Positions 42,537 through 51,520 of a stretch of DNA of 63,639 bases are shown here, one piece after another. The notes beneath the pieces are model-generated. The model worked only from the letters and a program-made list of their open reading frames with translations, made no database searches and was not told where the DNA came from. Numbering within the stretch: position 1 is the first letter of the stretch; every line of letters starts with the position of its first letter. The translations under genes were made by a program, and so were the position numbers. Where the stretch lies: assembly GCA_018402585.1 (NCBI GenBank), contig JAGYIO010000009.1, forward strand, positions 1 through 63,639, read 5' to 3'. Origin of the DNA: Chthoniobacterales bacterium. Lineage in GTDB: Bacteria; Verrucomicrobiota; Verrucomicrobiia; Chthoniobacterales; JACTMZ01.

Positions 42537-43901
42537 ATGCAAATCGCCGCTCACTATCCTCCGGGTTTCCGGGCCCGGCGCGGTCTGAACTGGGGCGCCC
42601 TCGGGCTCATGTATGCCTCCTACTACATGTGCCGCTACAATTTCCGTTTTGCCGGCCCCGGGATGAACGAGGAGTTCGGCTTCAAGGTCAGCGACCTCGC
42701 CATGCTCTGGGTGGTCTGGTCCCTCGCTTACGGCACCGGCCAGCTGGTCAACGGTCTCTTCACCGACCGCATCGGCGGAAAGTGGTCCATGCTCATCGGC
42801 GCGGTCGGCACCATCGTCTGCAACTTCATCTTCGGCTTCTCCTCCTTCGTCGGCACGTTCTCGACCTTCGCTCTCATCGCCCTGCTCAACGGCTGGTTCC
42901 AGTCCTACGGCGCACCCGGCATGATCAAAATCAATGCCGCCTGGTTCCGCCGGACCGAACGCGGCACCTTTGCCGGCATCTTCGGCATCATGATCCAATT
43001 GGGTCAGTTCGCGATCAACACCCTGGCCCCTTTCCTCCTCGCCGGCTTCGCCCTCACGTTCTGGGCCCTCGGCACCTGGGTCGTCGCCCCCGGCGAATGG
43101 CGCGTCCTCTTCATCGTCCCGCCCTTCGTCACGGTGGCCGCGGCCCTCTTCTTGTTCTTTGCGGTCAAAGAGGAACCCGCCGCCGCCGGTTACCCCGGGG
43201 TGATCGAAGACGAACACGACAACACCGCCGGCACGACCGTCACCCTCAAAGAATCTTTCACCACCATCTTTACCCATCCGCTCGTCTGGTTCTACGCCGT
43301 GGCCTACGCCTCGACCGGCGCGGTGCGCCACAGCTCGGACCAACTTTCCGTCATGTTCTTTACCGAACAACTCGGGATCGACTGGCGGGCCAAACCACTT
43401 GCCGTGCTCGTCACCATGAACCTCATGACCCTCGGGGCCGTGGTCGGTTCGATCGCCGCCGGCTTCGTCAGTGACAAATTCTTCCAAGGCCACCGTTCCC
43501 CGGTCGCCATGTTCCTCTACTTCACCGAAGCCGTCGTGCTGGTCACCGCCGCCCTCGTCATGTTCGCCGGCTTGATCCAACCCGGCACCCTCGGCGTTTT
43601 TCTCGGCAGCATGTTCCTCATCCTGACCTCGCTCACGGTCAACTCCACCCACTCCATCGTCGGCGCCGCCGCGCCCATGGATATCGGCGGCAAGAAGATG
43701 GCCGGCTTCGCCGCGGGGGTCATCGATTCCTTCCAATACTACGGCTCTGCCCTCTGCCTCTTCATCACCGCGATCGTTCTCGAACGCTACGGCTGGGCCG
43801 GGTGGTATCCGGTCATGATCGGCTTCGCCCTCATGGGTGGAATCGCCATGCTCCTGCTCCAGCGCAAACAAAAACGGCTCGCTGCCGCCCAAACGTCATG
43901 A
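42537..43901 (+). CDS. MFS transporter, OPA (organophosphate/phosphate antiporter) type
   Basis: ATG at 42537 is preferred to an in-frame TTG 16 codons upstream. About 12 membrane segments are evident. The N-terminal segment YASYYMCRYNFRFAGPGMNEEFGFKVSDLAMLW, then YGTGQLVNGLFTDRIGGKWSM, is the GlpT/UhpC-like pattern. NGWFQSYGAPGMIKINAAWFRRTERGTFAGIFG is the second half of that signature, with the conserved Arg of the substrate site. It probably exchanges a phosphorylated metabolite for phosphate. It overlaps the next gene in ATGA, so it is coupled to a phosphate-binding protein. Confidence 0.88.
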   Translation: MQIAAHYPPGFRARRGLNWGALGLMYASYYMCRYNFRFAGPGMNEEFGFKVSDLAMLWVVWSLAYGTGQLVNGLFTDRIGGKWSMLIGAVGTIVCNFIFGFSSFVGTFSTFALIALLNGWFQSYGAPGMIKINAAWFRRTERGTFAGIFGIMIQLGQFAINTLAPFLLAGFALTFWALGTWVVAPGEWRVLFIVPPFVTVAAALFLFFAVKEEPAAAGYPGVIEDEHDNTAGTTVTLKESFTTIFTHPLVWFYAVAYASTGAVRHSSDQLSVMFFTEQLGIDWRAKPLAVLVTMNLMTLGAVVGSIAAGFVSDKFFQGHRSPVAMFLYFTEAVVLVTAALVMFAGLIQPGTLGVFLGSMFLILTSLTVNSTHSIVGAAAPMDIGGKKMAGFAAGVIDSFQYYGSALCLFITAIVLERYGWAGWYPVMIGFALMGGIAMLLLQRKQKRLAAAQTS

Positions 43902-44743
43902 AAATTGTCCCCCTCTTCCTTGCTGCTGCGCTGGGCTTGACCAACGCCATAGCCCAAGCGCCACTCCGCATCGAAGGCTCCAACACCTTCGGGGAAAAGC
44001 TCGGACCACTCCTCGTCACCGCATTCGAAAGCAAGAATCCGGAAATTCGCGTCGCGCTGAAGCGCCCCGGTTCCGGCCCGGGTCTCCTCGCCCTCATCGA
44101 AGGGCGAACCGAGATCGCCCCCACCTCGCGCCCGGCCAACCGCGCCGAGTTGCAGGCCGCCAAAAAAGCCGGAGTGCGGCTTGTCCCCCAAGCCATCGGC
44201 AGCTACGGCGTGGCCGTGGTGGTCAACGCGCAAAACCCGGTGACAAATCTCAAACCCTCGCAGGTCCGCGCCATCTTCAGTGGAAAAATCACCCACTGGA
44301 ACCAACTGCGCGGACCCGACCAGCCGATCAAGCTGGTCGTTCTCGGGCCCAAGACCGGTGCGCGCGCAGGCTTCCAAAACCTCGCCCTGCGCGGGGCTGA
44401 CTACGCGGCCACGGCCACCGCACTGCCCGACTATGCCGCGATCCTGGCCGCCGTGGCGGACGACCCCTTCGCCATCGGCTATGCGGACCTATGCTCACTC
44501 CCGCCGGGAACCCGGTCGGTGCTGATCAATGGTGAACCGGCCAATGCCGTGGCGATCTACGAACAAGTCTATCCCTACGCCAGCCCGCTCTATCTTTACA
44601 CTTTGGAGCGCGGCACCTCCGCCGCAGCCAAGAAATTCGTTCGTTTCGTCTCGTCAAAGTCCGGCCAGCAAATCATCCGGGATGCCGGTTTCCTGCCTCG
44701 TCTCCCCGCCGCTCCTTTCGCGGAGCGCGGCTTCGCGCCCTAA
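43898..44743 (+). CDS. PstS-like periplasmic phosphate-binding protein
   Basis: ATG at 43898 overlaps the transporter stop. A signal peptide (MKIVPLFLAAALGLTNAIAQA) precedes a class IV binding-protein fold: LRIEGSNTFGEKLGPLLVTAFE, RPGSGPGLLALIEGRTEIAPTSRPANRAE, VVVNAQNPVTNLKPSQVRAIFSGKITHWNQL and KTGARAGFQNL. The SNT, GSG and TSR segments are the positions that bind phosphate in PstS. At 281 residues it is short for PstS but usual for the SphX/PstS-like group. No pstCAB permease follows. Confidence 0.88.
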   Translation: MKIVPLFLAAALGLTNAIAQAPLRIEGSNTFGEKLGPLLVTAFESKNPEIRVALKRPGSGPGLLALIEGRTEIAPTSRPANRAELQAAKKAGVRLVPQAIGSYGVAVVVNAQNPVTNLKPSQVRAIFSGKITHWNQLRGPDQPIKLVVLGPKTGARAGFQNLALRGADYAATATALPDYAAILAAVADDPFAIGYADLCSLPPGTRSVLINGEPANAVAIYEQVYPYASPLYLYTLERGTSAAAKKFVRFVSSKSGQQIIRDAGFLPRLPAAPFAERGFAP

Positions 44744-44886
44744 GCGGCGAACTCCTCAAGGGGAAAGCACTCCCGCGCCGCAGGAGGCGCTTGCTGACTC
44801 CGCCTTCCTTCCGCGGCGCGAGCGGACCAGCGAGCGCGGACCTTGTCGGCACGACCGATCCGCCCTACCTTTTCCCGCTCGCGCCC

Positions 44887-46827
44887 ATGCTCACCATTTC
44901 ACAAGTCACCAAATCCTTCGGCGGCCGCACCCTGTTCGAGGACGCCTCGCTGCAAATCAATCCCGGCGACCGCATCGGACTGATCGGCCCGAACGGCGCC
45001 GGCAAATCGACCCTCTTCTCCCTCGTCCTGGGCGACCATTCCCCGGACGAAGGCTCGGTCAATCTCCAACGCGGCCGCACCATCGGCTTCCTCCCCCAGG
45101 AAAGCGCCCCCTCCGGAGAGGAAACCGTGCTCCAGCTTGCCACCAGCACGTCGGCGGCCATGACCGAGGCCTATGCCACCCTGCGCGCTTTCCCGAGCGA
45201 AGACTCGGCCGAACATCACGAAGCCATCGCCACCTTCGTCGAGCACGACGGCTACAACCTCGAAGCTAGGGCGAAACGCATTCTCGCCGGCCTCGCCTTC
45301 CGCGAGAGCGACTTCCACCTCCCCGCCCGCACCATGAGCGGCGGATGGATCATGCGCGCCCACCTTGCCCGCCTCCTCGTGATGGAACCCGACCTCCTCA
45401 TGCTCGATGAGCCGACCAACCACCTCGACCTGGAAACACTCGGCTGGTTCCAGAGCCATCTTGCCGCCTACTCCGGCGCGCTGCTCGTCATCTCCCACGA
45501 CCGCGCTTTCCTCAACACGGTCTGCGACGGCGTGGTGGAAATCGCGCGGCAACATCTTCACCGTTATCGCGGCAACTACGACGACTACCTCCTTGAGAAA
45601 AAAGCCCGCGACGAGCAATACCTCGCCGCCTACAAAAACCAGCAGCGCGAGATCGAGCACCTCCAAGATTTCATCAACCGCTTCCGGGCCAAAGCGAGCA
45701 AGGCGGCCCAAGCCCAGGAGCGGATCAAGCAACTGGCCCGGATCAAACGCCTGCCGGCCCCCGAAAACACCGAAGCCACGGTCAAATTCCGCTTCCCCCA
45801 ACCGCCCCGCGGCGGACAACGCACCATGGTGCTCGAACACGTCCGCCAAGCCTACGGCGAACACCTGGTCTACGAGGATCTCAACCTCACGATCGAACGC
45901 GGACAACGCACCGTCCTGGTCGGACCCAATGGCGCGGGCAAATCCACCCTGCTGAAAATTCTCGCCGGCCTTCTCCCGCTCGAAGCCGGCACCCGGACCG
46001 AAGGCCACAACGTCAACGTGGGTTACTTCGCCCAGCACCGCACCGACACCCTCGACGTGCGCCGCACCGTGCTCGATGAAGCGATGGACGGCGCCAGCGG
46101 GGTGAGCGAGCAATCGGTGCGCACTGTGCTCGGCTCCTTCCTCTTCCGGGGTGACGACGCCTTCAAAAATGTCGGCATCCTCAGCGGGGGGGAAAAAAGC
46201 CGTCTGGCCCTGGTCAAACTCCTCCTGCGTCCCCCCAATCTTCTCCTCCTCGACGAACCCACCACCCACCTCGACATGGCGAGTATCAACGCACTGGTCG
46301 GCGCCCTCAAACCCTACGAAGGCACCCTGGTTTTGGTCAGCCACGACGTCCACTTCATCCGCTCCCTCGCCACCACGGTTCTGCATATCAACGCCGGCCG
46401 CCTCACCCCCTACGCCGGTGACTACGATTACTACCTCGAAAAATCCGGCGCCACCACCGCCCGCAGCGGTCTGGTCGCTTCCCTGCACAATCACCGCCCG
46501 GCCGAAAAAGCCACCGCTCCACCAGCCGACAAAGCAAAGCTCGGACTGAAAGAACTCAAGCAACAACGCCGGGCCGAAGCTGAAGCCCGCAAGGCGGCCG
46601 CCGCAGCCCTCCGTCAGTCCGAAACCAGCCAAGACAAACTCGAAGACCGCATCATCGCCCTGGAAGCCCGTCAAGGCGAACTCGCCACCATCCTCGAAAC
46701 GGCGGCCAACGACGCCAGTGCCTTCCCGCTGCACCGCGAACTGGCCGACCTGACCGAAGAACTCGAGTTGGCCAACGAGGAATGGAACAACCTCTCCGCC
46801 GAGATGGCATCGGCTTCCAGCCAATGA
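44887..46827 (+). CDS. ABC-F family ATPase (ribosome-associated type)
   Basis: ATG at 44887 starts MLTISQVTKSFGGRTLFEDASLQI. Two ABC modules lack membrane segments. Walker A is GPNGAGKST in both (residues ~37 and ~343), with signatures MSGGWIMRAHLARLL and LSGGEKSRLALVKLL and Walker B LLMLDEPTNHLD and LLLLDEPTTHLD. Between them lies the charged linker with RFRAKASKAAQAQERIKQL, the P-site tRNA interaction motif region. A C-terminal coiled coil follows (~540-646, ELKQQRRAEAEARKAAAAALRQ). Members act on stalled ribosomes or give resistance to ribosome-targeting antibiotics. The C-terminal coil fits the Uup/YdiF-like group. Confidence 0.92.
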   Translation: MLTISQVTKSFGGRTLFEDASLQINPGDRIGLIGPNGAGKSTLFSLVLGDHSPDEGSVNLQRGRTIGFLPQESAPSGEETVLQLATSTSAAMTEAYATLRAFPSEDSAEHHEAIATFVEHDGYNLEARAKRILAGLAFRESDFHLPARTMSGGWIMRAHLARLLVMEPDLLMLDEPTNHLDLETLGWFQSHLAAYSGALLVISHDRAFLNTVCDGVVEIARQHLHRYRGNYDDYLLEKKARDEQYLAAYKNQQREIEHLQDFINRFRAKASKAAQAQERIKQLARIKRLPAPENTEATVKFRFPQPPRGGQRTMVLEHVRQAYGEHLVYEDLNLTIERGQRTVLVGPNGAGKSTLLKILAGLLPLEAGTRTEGHNVNVGYFAQHRTDTLDVRRTVLDEAMDGASGVSEQSVRTVLGSFLFRGDDAFKNVGILSGGEKSRLALVKLLLRPPNLLLLDEPTTHLDMASINALVGALKPYEGTLVLVSHDVHFIRSLATTVLHINAGRLTPYAGDYDYYLEKSGATTARSGLVASLHNHRPAEKATAPPADKAKLGLKELKQQRRAEAEARKAAAAALRQSETSQDKLEDRIIALEARQGELATILETAANDASAFPLHRELADLTEELELANEEWNNLSAEMASASSQ

Positions 46828-46848
46828 AGACCACTCTGGAAAGGTAGG

Positions 46849-46903
46849 GACGAGCGGCCCGCTCGTCCGCTCCTCATCCAACGGACACGCAAGCCGCGTG
46901 TCC
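46849..46903. repeat. Two adjacent perfect palindromes downstream of the ABC-F gene
   Basis: GACGAGCGG-C-CCGCTCGTC occupies 46849-46867, and GGACACGC-AAGCC-GCGTGTCC occupies 46883-46903. Neither is followed by a T-run on either strand. They look like dispersed palindromic repeats rather than terminators. Confidence 0.5.
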
Positions 46904-46969
46904 CGACCAACCAACCCGCGAACAATCGTCGAATAACTTTTCGCCTCTGGTCTCTCCTCCCGCTGACCC

Positions 46970-47980
46970 ATGGAACACCGCCGCCGCCCGCGTTACCCCG
47001 GAACGAACCCCCGACGGTTCGCCCATAAATACAAGGAACTCGACCCGGACCACCACCCCGAGACCGTGGCCAAAGTTCTCGCCGCGGGCAAAACCCCCGC
47101 CGGTTCGCACCTCCCGATCATGGTGGCGGAAACCCTCGAGGTGCTTCGTCCCCGGCCCGGCGACTTCGCCGTCGATTGCACCCTCGGTTTCGGCGGCCAC
47201 GCCCGAGCCATCCTCGAAAGGATTGCCCCCGGCGGCCACCTCCTCGCCTTGGAGATCGATCCCCTCGAACTGCCCCGCGCCGAGCAACGCTTGCGCCAAG
47301 CCGGCCACCACCCCGACCAGTTAACCATCGCAAAGTCCAACTTTGCCGGACTCCCCGCCGCCTTGGCCCGCTGCGGTCGGTCCGGGGCCGACCTCATCCT
47401 GGCCGACCTCGGCGCTTCCTCCATGCAACTCGACAACCCGGACCGCGGCTTTTCGCTCAAAAACGAAGGCCCTCTCGACATGCGCATGAATCCCTCGCGC
47501 GGGATCTCGGCCGCGCAGTGGTTGCGAAAAGTTTCCCCGCAGAAACTCACTTCTCTTCTCATCGCCAACTCCGACGAACGACACGCCGCACCCATCGCTC
47601 ACAACCTCGCCGGTGAGAATTTTGCCACCACGACGGAACTCACCGCCGCGATTCGTCGCGCGCTCCCCGCCACCGCTGAGGAGGAACGCGAACTCTCCGT
47701 GCGCCGTGTCTTCCAAGCCATCCGGATCGAAATCAACGAAGAGTTCACCGCCCTCGACACCCTCCTGCGTGTCTTGCCCCAGTGCCTCAACCCCGGAGGC
47801 CGCATCGCCATCCTTTCGTTTCATTCCGGCGAAGACCGGCGCATTAAAAAAGCCTTCCAGACCGCCCAGCACGAAGGCCTTTACCGCGAAATCGCCCGCC
47901 GGGTCATCCGCGCCTCTCCGGAAGAACGCCGCACCAACCCCCGCTCCACCTCGGCCAAGCTTCGCTGGGCCCTCCGCTGA
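46970..47980 (+). CDS. rsmH: 16S rRNA (cytosine(1402)-N(4))-methyltransferase
   Basis: Methylates N4 of C1402 in the ribosomal decoding centre with S-adenosylmethionine. The family core is complete: HLPIMVAETLEVLRPRPGDFAVDCTLGFGGHARAIL (SAM site near residue 65), LILADLGASSMQLDNPDRGFSLKNEGPLDMRM, RRVFQAIRIEINEEF, and ISFHSGEDR-like ILSFHSGEDRRIKKAF with the C-terminal RSTSAKLRWA. An extra ~40-residue basic N-terminus (RRRPRYPGTNPRRFAHKYKEL) precedes the usual start. It stands alone, not in the dcw cluster (no mraZ, ftsL or ftsI follows). Confidence 0.93.
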   Translation: MEHRRRPRYPGTNPRRFAHKYKELDPDHHPETVAKVLAAGKTPAGSHLPIMVAETLEVLRPRPGDFAVDCTLGFGGHARAILERIAPGGHLLALEIDPLELPRAEQRLRQAGHHPDQLTIAKSNFAGLPAALARCGRSGADLILADLGASSMQLDNPDRGFSLKNEGPLDMRMNPSRGISAAQWLRKVSPQKLTSLLIANSDERHAAPIAHNLAGENFATTTELTAAIRRALPATAEEERELSVRRVFQAIRIEINEEFTALDTLLRVLPQCLNPGGRIAILSFHSGEDRRIKKAFQTAQHEGLYREIARRVIRASPEERRTNPRSTSAKLRWALR

Positions 47981-47989
47981 ATCCCGTGG

Positions 47990-48008
47990 CATCGGCATCC
48001 TGCCGATG
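47990..48008. repeat. Short palindrome after rsmH
   Basis: CATCGGCA-TCC-TGCCGATG is perfect, with 8-bp arms. There is no T-run. A related string (GCATCGGCTTCCAGCCAATG) lies at the end of the ABC-F gene near 46807, suggesting a dispersed family. Confidence 0.45.
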
Positions 48009-48141
48009 AACCCCGAATCCATCGGCGTCCTTTGCTTCCCGACTAATTTTAAAGCGCTATGCGGTCCACGTTTTTCAGGTCGGGCGGGACCTCCGGACCC
48101 GCCGCGCAGGCTCAAGGAACTATGGGCCATCTCCATCCCGC

Positions 48142-48173
48142 TTGACCCAACTGGTCTATTGAATAGACTAGTT
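48142..48173 (+). promoter_or_regulatory. Promoter and overlapping operator of toxin-antitoxin pair 2
   Basis: TTGACC (48142-48147) and TAGACT (48164-48169) are 16 bases apart. A palindrome with core GTCTATTGAATAGAC (48154-48168) extends to 48149-48173 with one mismatched pair, covering the -10 box. The antitoxin start codon follows at 48176. This is the arrangement of an autorepressed Phd/YefM operon. Confidence 0.65.
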
Positions 48174-48175
48174 AC

Positions 48176-48421
48176 ATGAAACCCACCACCCGAGTGCAGG
48201 AAGTCGGCGCTTACGAAGCCAAGACGAACCTCTCCCGCCTGCTGCGCCAAACCCGCGCCGGCCAATCCTTCATTATCACCCAGCGCGGCAAACCGGTCGC
48301 CGAACTCAAACCGGCTCCCATCAAGCGAGCCAAGGCTGGGCGCGGGGACATGAAAGGTAAAATCTGGGTGGCGGACGATTTCTGCGCACCGATCAAAGAT
48401 ATGCGCGAATACATGGAATAG
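48176..48421 (+). CDS. Phd/YefM-family antitoxin, pair 2
   Basis: The 81-residue product has the full N-terminal dimerisation and DNA-binding fold: VGAYEAKTNLSRLLRQTRAGQSFIITQRGKPVAELKP. The tail (KGKIWVADDFCAPIKDMREYME) would wrap the toxin. It is followed 3 bases later by a PIN-domain toxin gene. The palindrome covering the promoter just upstream is the likely self-binding site. It is clearly a separate lineage from pair 1 at 40.9 kb, sharing the fold but little sequence. Confidence 0.93.
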   Translation: MKPTTRVQEVGAYEAKTNLSRLLRQTRAGQSFIITQRGKPVAELKPAPIKRAKAGRGDMKGKIWVADDFCAPIKDMREYME

Positions 48422-48424
48422 CGC

Positions 48425-48814
48425 ATGCGCTACCTTCTCGACACCCACGTCCTGCTCTGGTGGCGCGCAGACGATTCCAGACTCCCCCACCGCTGGGATC
48501 TCATCCTCGGCAACACGGAAGACCACGATATCACCTTCAGCATCGTCTCGCTCTGGGAAATCGCCATCAAGAGGGCCCTCGGCACCCTGGAACTGGCCGT
48601 CCCGATGGCCGACTTCTCACGCCAACTCCAAGAGGATCACGGCTTCCGCCAGATCAACATCGAACCCGAAGAACTCGACCGCCTGCAAATCCTCCCCCAC
48701 CACCACCGCGATCCCTTTGACCGCCTTCTCATCGCCCAAGCCCTCGAAACCGGCGCCATCGCCATCACCAACGACCGCCACTGGAAAAAATACCGCTGCA
48801 AAGTGCAGTGGTAA
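48425..48814 (+). CDS. PIN-domain ribonuclease toxin (VapC-like), pair 2
   Basis: The 129-residue product carries the PIN acidic residues in MRYLLDTHVLLWW (Asp6), SLWEIAIKRALGTLEL (Glu), HHRDPFDRLLIAQALE (Asp) and AITNDRHWKKY (Asp). The frame is intact. It is encoded immediately after its antitoxin, consistent with a functional pair. The cluster of His before RDPFDR is typical of the subfamily. Target RNA unknown. Confidence 0.93.
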   Translation: MRYLLDTHVLLWWRADDSRLPHRWDLILGNTEDHDITFSIVSLWEIAIKRALGTLELAVPMADFSRQLQEDHGFRQINIEPEELDRLQILPHHHRDPFDRLLIAQALETGAIAITNDRHWKKYRCKVQW

Positions 48815-49044
48815 TCGCCTGCCTGGAGCCAGCGCCGTCCCCGGTAACGGTCGTTGCCCTGGCTGACAGGTCGCTGCGGCGACGAATTTAGGATCTGAGC
48901 ATGAGCAATTTACGTCATCGCCTGGCCTCATCTTTGGGATGACCGCGTCCGAACCGGCAAGTCGTTGGCTTTCAATCTCTCAACACCTTTCCTAAGCGGA
49001 GCTCGCTTGCCGCGGTCACCGCCTTCTCCCCCCGCGGTGTTCAC

Positions 49045-50076
49045 TCAGTCTTTCTCCATGGCCAACGGGAGCGATGTCCGGGCGGCTTTTTTCGGCTGCC
49101 GGTCGACATCGAAAAGTCCCCAATGTTTTTCCGCTCCGCTCGCATTGGCCGCGTCCCCTTTCCAGTCCTCGTCGAAAGCCTCGAACCAGAAAATGGTCAC
49201 ATTGTTCGCCCGGGCCCAGGAGAGGAGATCATTGAAGTAAACTTCCTGGTTATCCTCGCTGGCCTGCTCCGGAAATTCGGACGCCGTGGTGGCCCAACCT
49301 GCTTCGACCACGGCGAGCGGGACACCGGGCAAGGCCTGCTGGACGGCGGTAAGATTCTCGCGGGTGAAAGCCATCGCTTCGGCCAGGGTTTTATTTTCCC
49401 AGACCGGGTAAGTGTGCACCCCGGCGAAATCGACCGCACCGGCCAATTCCTTCGCGTCGCGCACCCACGCGGCGTAGTTCTCGGCGGTGGTGACCGGCTG
49501 GTCGAGCGCCTCGCGGGCCCTTTGCAACAGATCCACCAGGCGGTCGACCGGCACGCGATGGTCGTTCCAATCGACCAACGTTTCGTTCCCGATGTTCACC
49601 GCGGCAACCACATCCGGATAGGAACGCGCCAGCTCGATGGCGCGGCCGACCTCCTCGTCATTGGCCGCGCGGTTGGCCGCCAGCTTGTCCGCCGGCACCT
49701 CCTCTCTGACCCAGGCGCACGTCTCGTGCGTGCTGACTTCCCCGTCGAGCCAAGCCCCGAGCATCACTTTGATCGGCAACTTTTCCGCCTGGATCAGTTC
49801 CAACACGGTACGCGAATTTTCCCGGCTGTCATAGAGCCGGAGGAGGCGGAAACCCGCCGCTTCGAGCAGGCGGAGATCCTCCAGAATTTCTTCCCGTGAA
49901 GGATTCTTCGCCCCCTCCCCGCGGTCCGGGTGCTGGCCCCGGCGGAAACCGGAGTAACAAATGGCCATGACCTCCCCCTCGAGCAGCGCCTCCGGTTTCT
50001 GCGGGGGAAAATCGGCCGGATCGGCGGCGGAAACCGCAGCCGCGAGCAGGCTCAAAATGGCCGGAAGAAGATACAT
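49045..50076 (-). CDS. Secreted glycoside hydrolase, GH17-like (beta-1,3-glucanase type)
   Basis: A signal peptide (MYLLPAILSLLAAAVSAA) precedes a TIM-barrel. The barrel has the GH17 order: a strand with RLLRLYDSRENSRTVLELI, the acid/base Glu165 in AVNIGNETLVDW, DFAGVHTYPVW, and the nucleophile Glu258 in PLAVVEAGWATTASEFPEQAS. GH17 enzymes cut or rearrange beta-1,3-glucan such as laminarin. It ends next to the symporter gene (1 base apart) on the same strand. Exact specificity cannot be read from sequence. Confidence 0.85.
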   Translation of the reverse strand: MYLLPAILSLLAAAVSAADPADFPPQKPEALLEGEVMAICYSGFRRGQHPDRGEGAKNPSREEILEDLRLLEAAGFRLLRLYDSRENSRTVLELIQAEKLPIKVMLGAWLDGEVSTHETCAWVREEVPADKLAANRAANDEEVGRAIELARSYPDVVAAVNIGNETLVDWNDHRVPVDRLVDLLQRAREALDQPVTTAENYAAWVRDAKELAGAVDFAGVHTYPVWENKTLAEAMAFTRENLTAVQQALPGVPLAVVEAGWATTASEFPEQASEDNQEVYFNDLLSWARANNVTIFWFEAFDEDWKGDAANASGAEKHWGLFDVDRQPKKAARTSLPLAMEKD

Positions 50077-50077
50077 C

Positions 50078-51520
50078 TCAGGACGCCGGGGCGGCGCATC
50101 CGCGCCGCGCCTCGAGTTTGGCCCGGACCTGACCGGCCACCGATTCGGTCAGGGGATAAAAGACAACCAACCCGATGGCCAGGAGGGAGGTCAAGGCCGG
50201 AACGCCCACATCGAAGAGACGCATGAGAAACAAGGTTTCCTCGGATTGGTCGCCACCCAGGGCCACGTCGAATCCGGTGAAATTGAGGGCGTAGCCGGAC
50301 AAAGCCAAAGCCAGAGCCATGCCCAGCTTGACCACCCACCAAAAGACCGCACCAAACATGCCCTCGCGCCGCTGGCCGGTGTGCAATTCGTCCAAATCGC
50401 AAACGTCCGCCACCATGGAACCCATCAAGGTAAAGAGCGCACCCAGACCGAAGGCAATGAGGGGCGTGGGGAGCAGGATAAGGAAGGGGTTGGTCTGGCT
50501 GAAGCAGAACCACTTCAGAAGGTAGCCGAGGACGGAAAGTCCGGTGCAGAGGAAGAAGGTCTGCTTTTTCCCGATCCGCGTGCCGAGCCAGGTGGAAAGG
50601 ACAATCACCCCGAAGGTGCAGACCGCGGAAAATGTCCCGTTCCAGCCCATGAGCTGCGCCCCGAGGTCTTTGTCCCCGCCGTAGACGTAAAAAATGATCA
50701 CGTATGAGCTGAAGGCGGAGACGAGCATGAACCCGTTGAAAACGAGGAAAGTCGCACCGCAGAGGAGGAGGAAGGGACGGAACCGCATCGTGGTGACGAA
50801 GCCCCGGAAAAAGTCGGCAATGGTCCGCCCGAACCCGCCCGGGGCCGAGCCGTCGAGCGTGCTTTTTTCCTCTTGCTCGGCGATGGCCTGCATGCGTTCC
50901 CGGCAGAAAATGGCCGGCACGATACCGGCGATCGCGGCAAAGACCGCGACATAAACCGCCAGCCAGCGGGCGCCGGTCACCGCGTCGGGGAAAAACCGGT
51001 CGTTCTCCATAAAAGCGTAAAACCAGGGCGCCACCACCCAGGCGAATTGCCCGATAAAGTTCGAAACACCCATCAAGCGCGTGCGCTCGTTGTAATTGGG
51101 GGTCATTTCGTAGCCCAAGGCAATGAGCGGCGTGGCATAGACCGTGTAGGCCAGGTAAAAAAGGTTGGCCCCGATGAGGAAATACCAAAAATAAAAGTCC
51201 TCGCTCCGGCCGGCGGGGAGTTGCCAGAGCAGACCAAAAATCGCGCTGGAAAGCAGGGCGCCGGCAAAAATGAAAGGACGCCGCCGTCCCCAGCGCAGAT
51301 GGGAGTGGTCCGAGATATAACCCATGACCGGATCGGTCAAGGCATCGAGCAGGCGGGGTAAGGACATCAAGGTCCCGACCACCGCCGGGTTCATGCCCAG
51401 GCCGAGATTCAGCACGATAGACATCGTCCCCATGGCAGCGGCCATCAGGTTGTTGGCCAAAGCCCCTATGCCATAGGCGAGCTTCTCGGTATTCGGAATC
51501 CTGTCGGTCGGAGACAGCAT
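50078..51520 (-). CDS. GPH-family sugar/cation symporter (MFS)
   Basis: Twelve hydrophobic segments. The glycoside-pentoside-hexuronide signature is SLPRLLDALTDPVMGYISDHSHLRWGRRRPFIFAGALL (near residues 45-85), with the D-P-x-x-G and G-R-R-R-P motifs. NYNERTRLMGVSNFIGQFAWV and DELHTGQRREGMFGAVFWWVVKLGMALALALSGY are the other family blocks. It imports glycosides with protons or sodium. It precedes the GH17-like gene on the same strand, with almost no gap. It is divergent from the GH2-like gene at 51997. Confidence 0.92.
   Translation of the reverse strand: MLSPTDRIPNTEKLAYGIGALANNLMAAAMGTMSIVLNLGLGMNPAVVGTLMSLPRLLDALTDPVMGYISDHSHLRWGRRRPFIFAGALLSSAIFGLLWQLPAGRSEDFYFWYFLIGANLFYLAYTVYATPLIALGYEMTPNYNERTRLMGVSNFIGQFAWVVAPWFYAFMENDRFFPDAVTGARWLAVYVAVFAAIAGIVPAIFCRERMQAIAEQEEKSTLDGSAPGGFGRTIADFFRGFVTTMRFRPFLLLCGATFLVFNGFMLVSAFSSYVIIFYVYGGDKDLGAQLMGWNGTFSAVCTFGVIVLSTWLGTRIGKKQTFFLCTGLSVLGYLLKWFCFSQTNPFLILLPTPLIAFGLGALFTLMGSMVADVCDLDELHTGQRREGMFGAVFWWVVKLGMALALALSGYALNFTGFDVALGGDQSEETLFLMRLFDVGVPALTSLLAIGLVVFYPLTESVAGQVRAKLEARRGCAAPAS

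Noticed and set aside
44899..46971. 690-codon minus-strand open frame opposite the ABC-F gene
   Set aside because: Antisense shadow; the plus-strand Walker and signature motifs are unambiguous.
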